Assembly: GCF_007676705.1 (NCBI RefSeq)
Contig: NZ_VEBF01000002.1
Coordinates: 992,001 to 1,056,000 of the forward strand
Reading direction: 5' to 3'
Origin: Paenibacillus xylanexedens
GTDB taxonomy: Bacteria > Bacillota > Bacilli > Paenibacillales > Paenibacillaceae
Length of the DNA stretch: 64,000 nucleotides
The notes under the pieces were generated by a model. The model was not told the origin of the DNA. It did no database searches and was given only the letters and a program-made list of their open reading frames with translations. Positions 19,270 to 27,933 of the stretch are shown here, one piece after another. A program made the translations under genes and the position numbers. The number at the start of each line of letters is the position of its first letter. The first letter of the stretch is position 1.

Positions 19270-19563
19270 CTATTGCTCATTCTTTTTGTTCAAGGCTTCA
19301 TATAAAATTGCCAAATTCCGCTCAAGCGCGCTAACCAGCTGCTTACCTGCACCTTCTGGAAGGAGCCCTGCACGAACAGCAAAGTCAACTTCCTTGGAGA
19401 ACCCATACATCTGTGTATCCAATACTTCCTCATAGAGAGGGCAGTAGCGGGTAGCCAGATTCTCCATCTGTACTTCAATAAGCTTCTGTATTTTATCTGC
19501 ATCTTCTTGAAGAAGACTGATCGCTTTCAAATTCAGCTGGTCCTGCAGATCAGATGAAGTCAT
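19270..19563 (-). CDS. ylaN: YlaN family protein (UPF0358), iron-homeostasis factor
   Basis: 97-aa helical protein. CPLYEEVLDTQMYG, then FSKEVDFAVRAGLL, is the family hallmark. In B. subtilis and S. aureus YlaN is tied to iron homeostasis and interacts with Fur, and is essential unless iron is added. ATG 19563 has AGGGGGG 8 bases upstream; an in-frame extension to 19587 is not supported. Its closeness to an ftsW-type gene mirrors B. subtilis gene order. Confidence 0.9.
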   Translation of the reverse strand: MTSSDLQDQLNLKAISLLQEDADKIQKLIEVQMENLATRYCPLYEEVLDTQMYGFSKEVDFAVRAGLLPEGAGKQLVSALERNLAILYEALNKKNEQ

Positions 19564-19742
19564 GCATTTTTCCCCCCTATGTCCCAAAAATCGCGTAAAG
19601 ACGTTCTACCTCTAATATTAGACGAAATGAAGAGCTAATACAAGAACCTGACCAAAATAAGCCCACAAAGTGAAGCCTTCTATTTCAGCTTATTCCCGCT
19701 GTTCCAGGGATGTCCAGAACAGTATTCAAGTCATGCAATGCC

Positions 19743-19773
19743 AAAAAACACCCCTGCCAAAAACGCAGAGGTG
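19743..19773 (-). terminator. Terminator after the HPr-like gene
   Basis: CACCTCTGC/GGCAGGGGTG hairpin followed by six T on the minus strand. Confidence 0.8.
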
Positions 19774-19787
19774 CTTCTTGAGAGCTA

Positions 19788-20033
19788 TTACTCAGATGCC
19801 ATGCTTACATTCAGTCCATGCTTAGCAAACACTTCTGACATGGCTGCTTTCGCTTCAACTGCATCTGGACCATGAACATGCAGTTCATAGCTGTGCGTGC
19901 TGATCAGCGTTGTAAACAATCCGAGAATGCTTTTCACATCGATATACTTGTTCTCCGAATGAAGCACGATTGAAGAAGTAAACTTGCCTGCTGTTTGAGC
20001 AATTTCTACTACAGCCGCGTTATTACTCGACAT
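19788..20033 (-). CDS. HPr-like protein lacking the phosphorylatable His15 region
   Basis: 81-aa protein that aligns with HPr from its first helix on: IAQTAGKF matches HPr LVQTASKY, VKSILGLFTTL matches the Ser46 loop LKSIMGVMSL, and the end resembles HPr. The HPr active-site segment GIHARP is replaced by MSSNNAAV, and the first beta strand is missing, so it cannot take a phosphate at His15. The Ser46-equivalent is kept. This suggests a regulatory, Crh-like role rather than PTS phosphotransfer, but that is inference. GGAGGGATTCCT precedes the ATG. It is monocistronic with a terminator. Confidence 0.75.
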   Translation of the reverse strand: MSSNNAAVVEIAQTAGKFTSSIVLHSENKYIDVKSILGLFTTLISTHSYELHVHGPDAVEAKAAMSEVFAKHGLNVSMASE

Positions 20034-20128
20034 AGGAATCCCTCCGTCTTTTTACTTTGGTATCATCTATTAATTACCACTACATGATACCGTGAATCCG
20101 CTTTCCTAGCAACAGCAAAATCCTGCTC

Positions 20129-21244
20129 TTACTTCAAACGGTCCGGATTGAGGCATTCCAGCTCAGGAATAACAAAGATACCGTCTTTACGAATCAACAC
20201 ATCATCAAAATAAATCTCTCCGCCACCATAATCCGGACGCTGGATCAACACCAGATCCCAGTGGATGGACGAGCGATTGCCATTGTCCGTTTCTTCATAA
20301 GCCTGACCCGGCGTAAAGTGCAGGCTGCCTGCGATTTTCTCATCAAACAGAATGTCCTTCATGGGGTGCAGGATATGCGGGTTGAATCCAATCGCGAACT
20401 CACCGATATGACGGGCACCCTCATCCGAATTCAGGATTTCATTCAAGCGCTCTGTATCGTTGCTTGTCGCTTCGACGATTTTGCCATCCTTGAATGTGAA
20501 CTTGATATTTTCAAAAGTAACTCCATTGTACAGGGTTGGCGAGTTATAACTAATCGTTCCGTTCACGGAGTTACGTACAGGGGCACTGTACACTTCGCCA
20601 TCCGGAATATTCTTTTGGCCAGAGCATTTCTCTGCACCGATATCTTTAATGGAGAAACTCAGTTCTGTTCCTGGTCCCGTGATGCGAACTTTGTCCGTCC
20701 GTTTCATCAGGTTAGCCAGTGAGTCCTGTGCTTTGTCCATTTTGGCATAGTCCAGGTTACATACGTCGAAGTAGAAATCTTCAAACGCTTCTGTACTTGT
20801 ATTCGCGAGTTGCGCCATACTTGCGTTAGGGTAACGAAGTACAACCCATTTCGTATGTTTGACACGCTGTTCACTATGTACCGGGTGGGAGTACAAGGAA
20901 TTGTACATTTTCATTTTTTCTTCCGGCACATCGGACAGATCATTCACATTTTCTCCCGCACGAATGCCGATATAACAATCCATCTGTTTCATACGGTTCA
21001 GATCAATTTCTGCCCACGTTTTCATCATTTCTTCTGTCGCATTTTTCAGCATAGCGCGCTGTACGGTCTTATCCGTCAACTGTACAAAGACGTTACCGCC
21101 TTTTTTGCCTACTTCTTCAATGATCGCGTTAATCAGATCACGTTCCGATCCAATCATCTCAACCAATACATTTTCACCAGGCTGTACATCTACAGAATAG
21201 CCTACCAGGTTTGCTGCAAGCTTTTGAATTCTAGGGTCTTTCAT
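20129..21244 (-). CDS. M29 family aminopeptidase (AmpS/thermophilic aminopeptidase type)
   Basis: 371-aa cytoplasmic metallopeptidase removing N-terminal residues from peptides. Family segments include LVGYSVDVQPGENVLVE near the start, FEDFYFDVCNLDY near 160, IPDGEVYSAPVRNSVNG near 220, GEFAIGFNPHI near 285, and SIHWDLVLI near 330, which together carry the conserved Glu, His and Asp metal ligands. AGGAGG is 12 bases before ATG 21244. It appears monocistronic. Confidence 0.9.
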   Translation of the reverse strand: MKDPRIQKLAANLVGYSVDVQPGENVLVEMIGSERDLINAIIEEVGKKGGNVFVQLTDKTVQRAMLKNATEEMMKTWAEIDLNRMKQMDCYIGIRAGENVNDLSDVPEEKMKMYNSLYSHPVHSEQRVKHTKWVVLRYPNASMAQLANTSTEAFEDFYFDVCNLDYAKMDKAQDSLANLMKRTDKVRITGPGTELSFSIKDIGAEKCSGQKNIPDGEVYSAPVRNSVNGTISYNSPTLYNGVTFENIKFTFKDGKIVEATSNDTERLNEILNSDEGARHIGEFAIGFNPHILHPMKDILFDEKIAGSLHFTPGQAYEETDNGNRSSIHWDLVLIQRPDYGGGEIYFDDVLIRKDGIFVIPELECLNPDRLK

Positions 21245-21354
21245 CTTGGTAAAATCCTCCTGTCATCTGCCATACTTGAATTGAACAACGGTAAATTACG
21301 ATACTATTGTAGCACGCGAACAGTCATCCCGTCAGCAGGCAGTCCTTCACTTCA

Positions 21355-22224
21355 TTATTGATATGACTTGAAGTTTACATCCGTGACAAGGGCTTCTTTA
21401 TTGTTTTTATGGTTATTGTCCGTGTAACTTACCTGGCTTTCAGAGGATAAGCGAAGAGGCAGACTGCTCTTCCGATCAACTGTGAGGTGATATACCGTCT
21501 GCACGCTGGCTTGTTTCATCATCTGTTGCATCGTTGTTTCACCCTGTTCCCATACTTTCTCCAGATCCTTCTCAAGCTTCTCCTTACGCGCTCCTTTCAC
21601 CGTAGCTGCCTTATGCATATATTCTGACCGGATGGCGTTCATCTCGTCGTTTAGCTGGGCTACAGCCCATGCTTTGGCGTCTTCCGGTGCAAGTTCAATC
21701 CGTAATGTTCTGGTTCGACGACCGGACCCATACTCGGATTGAATCGTTTTGTGCATCCCATCAATCTTCTCCAATTGAGCAATTGGATTAAAGCGGGACA
21801 GAGAACCACGCAGCGGCTCATGCTGCGCTGACAATGCCATCCATTGCCCTTGTTTCCGTTCAAAAGAGGCACTAAAACCACGAGGCTGTCCGTTATTGTT
21901 TACAGCAGTCGTATGAATGCCCGTGCCCACAGCGGTTACCTCTCCAGGCAATCGGGTCTGCAGGGTAAGACGATCATGATTCTCCAGCTTCCCTTCAAAT
22001 TTGAACTGATTCTCGAACAGTCCACTGTTCTCCCGTCGCAGTCCAGCTTCTCCTTCAAAACTTAACGTTTCTTTACCAGCTATCCCGGATAAAGCCAGGG
22101 AAAAAACTTCTTCAGGCGTTTGATCACGCTGGATTAATCCACAACCCGGAACGCCAGTAATCACGATAATCACGAGTAACCATAAAGTACGTACCGACCG
22201 GCGGTTAAGCATGTTCATATCCAT
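21355..22224 (-). CDS. Predicted lipoprotein of unknown function
   Basis: 289-aa exported protein. The N-terminus (MDMNMLNRRSVRTLW) leads into a hydrophobic stretch ending in the lipobox VPGC, so it should be lipid-anchored outside the membrane. The remainder is mostly beta-strand pattern with a charged helix (GARKEKLEKDLEKVWEQGE), loosely like LolA/LppX-type carriers. No family was recognised. The start at 22224 is chosen for the GGAAAGGTG upstream; ATG 22251 and 22218 are alternatives. Confidence 0.75.
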   Translation of the reverse strand: MDMNMLNRRSVRTLWLLVIIVITGVPGCGLIQRDQTPEEVFSLALSGIAGKETLSFEGEAGLRRENSGLFENQFKFEGKLENHDRLTLQTRLPGEVTAVGTGIHTTAVNNNGQPRGFSASFERKQGQWMALSAQHEPLRGSLSRFNPIAQLEKIDGMHKTIQSEYGSGRRTRTLRIELAPEDAKAWAVAQLNDEMNAIRSEYMHKAATVKGARKEKLEKDLEKVWEQGETTMQQMMKQASVQTVYHLTVDRKSSLPLRLSSESQVSYTDNNHKNNKEALVTDVNFKSYQ

Positions 22225-22312
22225 CTTCACCTTTCCGTCAACTTTCTCCATAGATTGCCCTGCCCGTATTTGCTTATACTTCCTTCTATAAACGACTTGA
22301 TCTCCAATACAT

Positions 22313-22355
22313 AAAAAAAGAGAGAACGACTCCGCAATCGGAATAGTCCTCTCTT
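22313..22355 (-). terminator. Terminator overlapping the diguanylate cyclase stop codon
   Basis: AGAGAGGACTATTCCG/CGGAGTCGTTCTCTCT hairpin followed by seven T on the minus strand. Confidence 0.7.
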
Positions 22356-24345
22356 AACGTGTTACTTCCTGTTCTTCTACAACGATTCTGTTCCGACCGC
22401 CATTCTTGGCGCTGTACAAAGCCATGTCAGCCCGATAAAACAAGGACTCCACACTAACCTTCTCATCCATCCAATTCCACTCGGCGATGCCACTGGATAC
22501 CGTGACAAGAGGTCTGGTTTCCTCCGCGACTCTCCTTCGAATCACTTCCGCGTACTCTAACGCCTGATGGACACTTACCTGCGGCATATAGATGGCCAGT
22601 TCTTCTCCACCCCATCTGGCGCAGATGTCTTCAGGGCGAACAGAACTGGTAACTATTTCACTTACTTGCTTCAGCACTTGATCGCCCGTCTGGTGTCCGA
22701 ATGTATCATTGACCTGCTTGAACTGATCAATATCCACCACAATGAGCGAGCCACAGAATTCGTGAGCCTGACGCTCGTGAATTACACTATCCAGGTAATG
22801 CCTGACGTACAACCCTGTCAGCATATCCAGATTAGCCAAACGCCGAACCTCGGCATGTAGCGTGGCATTCGACAGGGCAAGTCCGATATGAATGGACAGC
22901 ATCTGCAAGAGCCGATAATTATCATATGAAAAATATTGCTCTCTACTGTGTCCCAACAAAATGGCACCCTTCACTTCACCATTGACTCTGATCGGTGATG
23001 CAATCAATGACATGGAGCCGGTATCTTCCATGAAAAAGGACGACACTTTATCATATTGCGCATAATTGGATATAATAAGTGGTTCCTCTGTTCGATACAG
23101 CAAGCCTGCGATACCGTAGTCTACAGAAAATGATTGGTGAAAAACATCTTTTACATTAGACGACATGACTTCAAAGTCATTCGTACTATCATTGAGTTGA
23201 AGAATGCAACACGTTTCAGCCTGAAATATTTCCTTTAACTCTTGCTCGCATAATTGATAGATCTCCGAAAGATGCAGGCTTTTGTTCAAGCGCTGGGTAA
23301 GATCATTAATCAAACGAAGCTCCTGAATCAACATATTGGATTGTTCGTGCAACTTGGCGTTTTCAAAAGCCGTGCCTGCGGTGTCTACCATCATCGTAAT
23401 CAATTGTAGATCTGATTCTTCCATGATCTCCTCATTCATTTCGATATGGAACACACCGTATATGCCTTGTTTTCCTTTCAGAGGAAGACCCACTTCTATG
23501 ATGCGATTCTCTCCAACATCTGAGCGAGAAATGATCCGTTTGCCTTCCATAAATGAACGCACACATATATCTTCCCCACGTTCGTGTACCAGCAACGGTT
23601 TAATCCGAGGATTAAAGTTGCTCTGATCCTGAGACATATAGAGTTTGATATACGTAGCTGGGTACAAATAGTCCATACTGTCAAATACTTCATCCAATAT
23701 GGCGTCGACATCCATTTTGTCATGCATTCGCTGAACAATCTGAAAGAGGATAGACCTCCGGTGTTCTTCACGCGCTGTTTGTTCATGAGCATGTAACAGG
23801 TCCGTCATAAATATGTATTCAAATCTTCGGTAAAAGCAGGTGCGGTAATGCAATGCCTCAGATCGAACCACAGCTTCAGACGTTTCATATCGATTGGATT
23901 CATAGATTACAGCAGTGAATACGGCAAACATATCCTTGTTTGTTCTAGAGAACAAAGGATGTGTTATTAGAAGATATTCTCCGCGTTCGCTTGTTCCTCT
24001 GAAGGACAGGACCTGTCTTTTATCGATACATTCCAATACAAGACTTCGTATATCCACGCCCGAATCAACTTCGTGATTGCTGTCGTACCCTATGCAATTA
24101 CCATCCGTGTTCCATACGCTGTACAATGTTGATGTTCTGGTCAGCCCTGAATCTACTTTGGAGTTCCAGTCACGGTAAGCCTGCTCGAGCAAGCTGCCCA
24201 AATATGAAAAATCAAAAGGTGTGATATCCATTTTTTGCATCCACAACACATGCTCTTCATGAGGATGAGGAGCGGCAAAAGATGCGGAATCGCCCGAACT
24301 TCGTGAATTCAAGCTGGCAGGTAAACTTCTTAGATGTTCTAACAT
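22354..24345 (-). CDS. GAF-domain diguanylate cyclase (GGDEF)
   Basis: 663-aa cytoplasmic signalling protein with no membrane segment. Residues about 1-170 form a PAS-like or unassigned sensor region (YSVWNTDGNCIGYDS). Two GAF-like modules follow (about 200-330 and 345-490), then a GGDEF domain (about 500-660) with the active-site loop WGGEELAIY. It probably makes cyclic di-GMP in response to a ligand bound by a GAF domain. An RxxD product-inhibition site is not obvious to me. ATG 24345 has AAAGGAG 8 bases upstream, preferred over ATG 24399. Confidence 0.88.
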   Translation of the reverse strand: MLEHLRSLPASLNSRSSGDSASFAAPHPHEEHVLWMQKMDITPFDFSYLGSLLEQAYRDWNSKVDSGLTRTSTLYSVWNTDGNCIGYDSNHEVDSGVDIRSLVLECIDKRQVLSFRGTSERGEYLLITHPLFSRTNKDMFAVFTAVIYESNRYETSEAVVRSEALHYRTCFYRRFEYIFMTDLLHAHEQTAREEHRRSILFQIVQRMHDKMDVDAILDEVFDSMDYLYPATYIKLYMSQDQSNFNPRIKPLLVHERGEDICVRSFMEGKRIISRSDVGENRIIEVGLPLKGKQGIYGVFHIEMNEEIMEESDLQLITMMVDTAGTAFENAKLHEQSNMLIQELRLINDLTQRLNKSLHLSEIYQLCEQELKEIFQAETCCILQLNDSTNDFEVMSSNVKDVFHQSFSVDYGIAGLLYRTEEPLIISNYAQYDKVSSFFMEDTGSMSLIASPIRVNGEVKGAILLGHSREQYFSYDNYRLLQMLSIHIGLALSNATLHAEVRRLANLDMLTGLYVRHYLDSVIHERQAHEFCGSLIVVDIDQFKQVNDTFGHQTGDQVLKQVSEIVTSSVRPEDICARWGGEELAIYMPQVSVHQALEYAEVIRRRVAEETRPLVTVSSGIAEWNWMDEKVSVESLFYRADMALYSAKNGGRNRIVVEEQEVTR

Positions 24346-24585
24346 GTCAGGCGCTCCTTTGCACCGTTTTTGCATCCATCCGGATGCATTAATCTGCACA
24401 CGTTATCGCAAACCTGCAAATTCGTTGCGATAACCTTGTTACATAAAGATGATTTAAAGTTAAGATACAATCTATTTTACTCTGTTTAAAGCTTTTTTGC
24501 ATCCATATTTCAGAAAATTGTCCCATTATTTTAGGCCCAATGACCTATCGACAAATTTAGACGTTTTTTTGCTTTTATTCTACGC

Positions 24586-24614
24586 TTGACTTTGCTTCTC
24601 TTAAACTGTAATAT
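24586..24614 (+). promoter_or_regulatory. SigA-type promoter of rpsD
   Basis: TTGACT, a 17-base spacer and TAATAT. It implies transcription from about 24621 and a leader of about 190 nt before rpsD. Confidence 0.75.
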
Positions 24615-24810
24615 AAATTGTTGATGAAGACTACTAATGGGTCTTTAAATTTGGGCATTACCGGTTGTGTCACCCTCATTCTTTTTGTTGCTTTCAGGAC
24701 AGCGGCTGAACTTTCCTGATCGTTCTATGCGAGGCCAAGCCCGCATCAACAAATTGGAGCGCAAACAGAGCCCTATTATGAACTTTAACTAAAAAGGAGC
24801 TACTTTAAAC
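24615..24810 (+). promoter_or_regulatory. Long rpsD leader, possible S4 autoregulatory region
   Basis: The roughly 190-nt untranslated region carries short complementary stretches but no T-box, terminator or named riboswitch signature that I can see. In Firmicutes, S4 represses its own mRNA through a structured leader, so this is the likely function by analogy. The rpsD ribosome binding site AAAAAGGAGC is at its end. Confidence 0.5.
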
Positions 24811-25410
24811 ATGGCACGTTACACTGGTCCTAAATTTAAATTGAGCCGTCGCCTCGGCATTTCCCTGAGCGGAACAGGCAAAGAATTGAAACGTCCTTTC
24901 CCTCCAGGTCAGCACGGAGCTAACCAACGCAGAAAAATGAGCAACTACGGTATGCAATTGCAAGAAAAACAAAAATTGCGCCACATGTACGGTTTGGGCG
25001 AGAAGCAATTCCGCACACTGTTCTCTAAAGCTCAAAAAATGCAAGGTATCGCCGGCGAAAACTTCATGTTCTTGCTTGAGTGCCGCCTTGACAACCTCGT
25101 TTACCGCCTTGGGTTTGCTAACTCCCGCGCTGGAGCGCGTCAGTTGGTAGCACACGGTCACGTAACTGTAAACGGCAAAAAAGTCGATATCGCTTCTTAC
25201 CAAGTAAGCACTGGCGATGTAATCGGCTTGCGTGAGAAGAGCCGCGCTCTTTCTTCCGTTAAGGAAGCTTTGGAAGGCCGTTCGCATCTTCCAGCATACG
25301 TTGAATACAACGAAGCAGCTGTAGAAGGTAAATTCATCCGCTTGCCTGAGCGTGCTGAATTGTCCCAAGACATCGATGAAAAACAAATCGTCGAGTTCTA
25401 CAACCGTTAA
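24811..25410 (+). CDS. rpsD: 30S ribosomal protein S4
   Basis: Primary 16S rRNA-binding protein of the small subunit, 199 aa, [16 protein letters not shown] at the start and IVEFYNR at the end. The S4 RNA-binding domain lies about residues 89-150 ([20 protein letters not shown]). No zinc-type cysteine quartet is present near the N-terminus, so it is the C-minus form. It is monocistronic, with its own promoter, long leader and terminator, as in B. subtilis. Confidence 0.98.
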   Translation: MARYTGPKFKLSRRLGISLSGTGKELKRPFPPGQHGANQRRKMSNYGMQLQEKQKLRHMYGLGEKQFRTLFSKAQKMQGIAGENFMFLLECRLDNLVYRLGFANSRAGARQLVAHGHVTVNGKKVDIASYQVSTGDVIGLREKSRALSSVKEALEGRSHLPAYVEYNEAAVEGKFIRLPERAELSQDIDEKQIVEFYNR

Positions 25411-25439
25411 TCGTTGCAATCACATTAAAGTTTCAATCC

Positions 25440-25478
25440 AAACAGCTGTCGAGATTTTCTCGGCAGCTGTTTTTCTAT
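25440..25478 (+). terminator. Terminator after rpsD
   Basis: AAACAGCTGTCGAG/CTCGGCAGCTGTTT hairpin followed by T5. Confidence 0.9.
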
Positions 25479-25597
25479 GCATTTTTCTATTTATCTTCAT
25501 TATAAGACCTTAAATAACGATATAAAGTATAGACTCCCTTTTGGAGAAGCACACATCATTATAGTCATCACAAGAGTGACATCGAGGGGGATTAAAC

Positions 25598-27703
25598 ATG
25601 CATTTTTTTCGCAATCGCAAGCTTGCTGTTAAGCTTGGACTTTTACTCGGAATCGTGCTACTTTGCTGTATTGGAGCCCTGATTGCATTTAACACAAAAT
25701 CCATTTACGACAAAAGCCTGCAGTATGGTGAAACCGTTGCTGGACAAGCGGCAAACCAGGCTACGAATGAATTCATGACTGACATTAATCAAGTCAAAAA
25801 CACATTGGACACCATGAGTACCACTTTATTGGATGCCGCTCAGAACGGGTCTCTCAACCGCGAAGAAATCGTTAGACTCCTTGAACAATATCTGAAAAAG
25901 GATGAGAAAGTTTTTGGCTTTTATACGGGCTGGGAACCGAATGCCTTTGATGGAAACGATGCGGATCATGTGAATAAAAATGAATATGATGATGCTACGG
26001 GCCGATTCGTTCCATACGTTATACGTGATGGCAACTCCCTGCATTTTGAGCCGATGCCTACTTATGAGGGAAACGATGAAACCAGTACATATTATCAGCA
26101 GCCGAAGAAAACCAAATCCATCTATTGGTCCGAGCCAGTTACCTATACGGTTGGCGGAAAAGAAACACTGCTCGTTTCGATTGTCCTCCCTCTATTAGAT
26201 GAAAACAAAACTTTCTTAGGCATTGTCGGAGCCGACTTTACCATTGATCGTTTTCAGCAAAATATAGCTTCGCTAAATCCGGATCAGGGTTATGCCATGC
26301 TGATTACTAGCGAAGGGCAGATTGCTGCACATGGCTCCAAACCGGAACTAGCCAATGAAGGTGCCGTAATTCCATCTGAGATGAAGACGGTCATTCAACG
26401 TATCCAGTCTGGCGAATCCCAGTTTTACGCTACGGACCCTGAAGTAAGTGAAGAACTATTTATTGCCGAGCCCGCCAGGTTACAAGGAACGGATTCGAAC
26501 TGGTACCTTGTCTCCGCTCTGCCAAAAAGCCATATCCTTCAACCCTTCTATGACAGCCTGAACTGGTCCATACTGATAGCCGCGCTGGCTGTGCTTCTGC
26601 TTGCAGGCGTAGTCACCTACACCATCATCTCCATTGTGAAACAGTTGAATCAAGTCAATATCGTCGCTGGACAGCTGGCTGGCGGAGATTTGACACAAAA
26701 GTTACCCGTACGATCCAAAGATGAATTCGGTGTCATGGCCGGTCATATGAATCAGATGATGGATACATTGCGTCATACGATATCCGTTATATCCGAACAT
26801 GCCTTATCCGTGGGCTCTACCTCTCAACAATTAACCGCCGGAGCCGAAGAAACAGGTAAAGCCGCAGAACTGATAGCATTAACAGGAGTCGAAGTTGCAG
26901 AAAAAGCAGGTAGACAGGTGCAGGAACTCCAAGAGTCCTCCCGTTCCATGAATGAAATATCTGTAGGGATCGGAAGAATTGCAAAGGCTGCCTCCGATGT
27001 ATCCGATTCATCACGAGCTGTGGCTGAACGAACAACCGTTGGAACCGATAAGATTCAATCGGCCATGCGTATGGTCGATAGCGCGACTTCTTCTGTGCAG
27101 ACGTCCATGACCGCACTGGAGAATTTCCGGCAACGTTCTGTAGAGATTGGTCATATTACAGGCATGATCACAGAAGTTAGCCGTCAAACCAATCTGCTTG
27201 CGCTTAATGCTTCCATTGAAGCATCACGAGCGGGTGAGCACGGGCGAGGGTTTGGTGTTGTTGCAACCGAGATTCGTAATCTGGCTGAACAATCCAGAAT
27301 ATCAGCAGCGCAGATTGCAGAGTTAATTCATAGCGTTCAGCAAGAGGTTCTTTCTCTCGTTGAAAATATGGAACATGGGAATTCCGAAGTTAGTCATATT
27401 GCGGAAGTGATTAATGAAAGTGGTGAACTCTTCCTCTCCATCTCATCACAGATTTCAGAGGTCAATGAGCAGATTGAGCATGTCTCAGCTATTGCGCAGC
27501 AGATGTCAGCAGGATCACAGCAGGTTGATGCCACCTTGGTGCAACTCAAAACCATTGGTCATGAGACAGCAGATCACGCAACTCGTGTTGCATCTGCCTC
27601 TGAGGAACAACTCGCATCTATGGAAGAGATTACAGCAGCATCTGCATCGCTGGCTAATCTAACCCAAGAACTTTTAGAACTGATTCAACGCTTCAGAACC
27701 TGA
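25598..27703 (+). CDS. Methyl-accepting chemotaxis protein with extracellular Cache domain
   Basis: 701-aa chemoreceptor. It has a transmembrane helix at about 12-32, an extracellular double-Cache ligand domain at about 35-310 ([26 protein letters not shown]), a second helix at about 318-340, a HAMP linker at about 340-395, and a signalling coiled coil to the end. The conserved hairpin tip, [20 protein letters not shown], is near residue 530. It would bind small molecules outside and control CheA. GAGGGGG precedes the ATG. Ligand unknown; it is a lone gene with no other chemotaxis gene nearby. Confidence 0.92.
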   Translation: MHFFRNRKLAVKLGLLLGIVLLCCIGALIAFNTKSIYDKSLQYGETVAGQAANQATNEFMTDINQVKNTLDTMSTTLLDAAQNGSLNREEIVRLLEQYLKKDEKVFGFYTGWEPNAFDGNDADHVNKNEYDDATGRFVPYVIRDGNSLHFEPMPTYEGNDETSTYYQQPKKTKSIYWSEPVTYTVGGKETLLVSIVLPLLDENKTFLGIVGADFTIDRFQQNIASLNPDQGYAMLITSEGQIAAHGSKPELANEGAVIPSEMKTVIQRIQSGESQFYATDPEVSEELFIAEPARLQGTDSNWYLVSALPKSHILQPFYDSLNWSILIAALAVLLLAGVVTYTIISIVKQLNQVNIVAGQLAGGDLTQKLPVRSKDEFGVMAGHMNQMMDTLRHTISVISEHALSVGSTSQQLTAGAEETGKAAELIALTGVEVAEKAGRQVQELQESSRSMNEISVGIGRIAKAASDVSDSSRAVAERTTVGTDKIQSAMRMVDSATSSVQTSMTALENFRQRSVEIGHITGMITEVSRQTNLLALNASIEASRAGEHGRGFGVVATEIRNLAEQSRISAAQIAELIHSVQQEVLSLVENMEHGNSEVSHIAEVINESGELFLSISSQISEVNEQIEHVSAIAQQMSAGSQQVDATLVQLKTIGHETADHATRVASASEEQLASMEEITAASASLANLTQELLELIQRFRT

Positions 27704-27733
27704 TGTAGAAAAACTCTAATGCGACACATCATT

Positions 27734-27777
27734 CAGGCCACCCTATGCACCTCAGCATGGAGGTGGCCTGCTTATTT
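27734..27777 (+). terminator. Terminator after the chemoreceptor gene
   Basis: CAGGCCACC/GGTGGCCTG stem around an internal TATGC...GCATGG loop, followed by CTTATTTTTG. Confidence 0.8.
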
Positions 27778-27933
27778 TTGGCTTACAACTCATGAAATGT
27801 GCTTCAATATCGCATGATATATAGCATAATCCATGGCAGAATGGCAAATTTCGACCATTACTTGTATTTCTCAGGCATGCAAACCCGCCTTTTTATGCTA
27901 TAATAAGTGCTGTTAAAAGGAGGAAGACACTGA

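Noticed and set aside
24805..25419. 204-aa frame antisense to rpsD
   Set aside because: Shadow of the highly biased rpsD codons.
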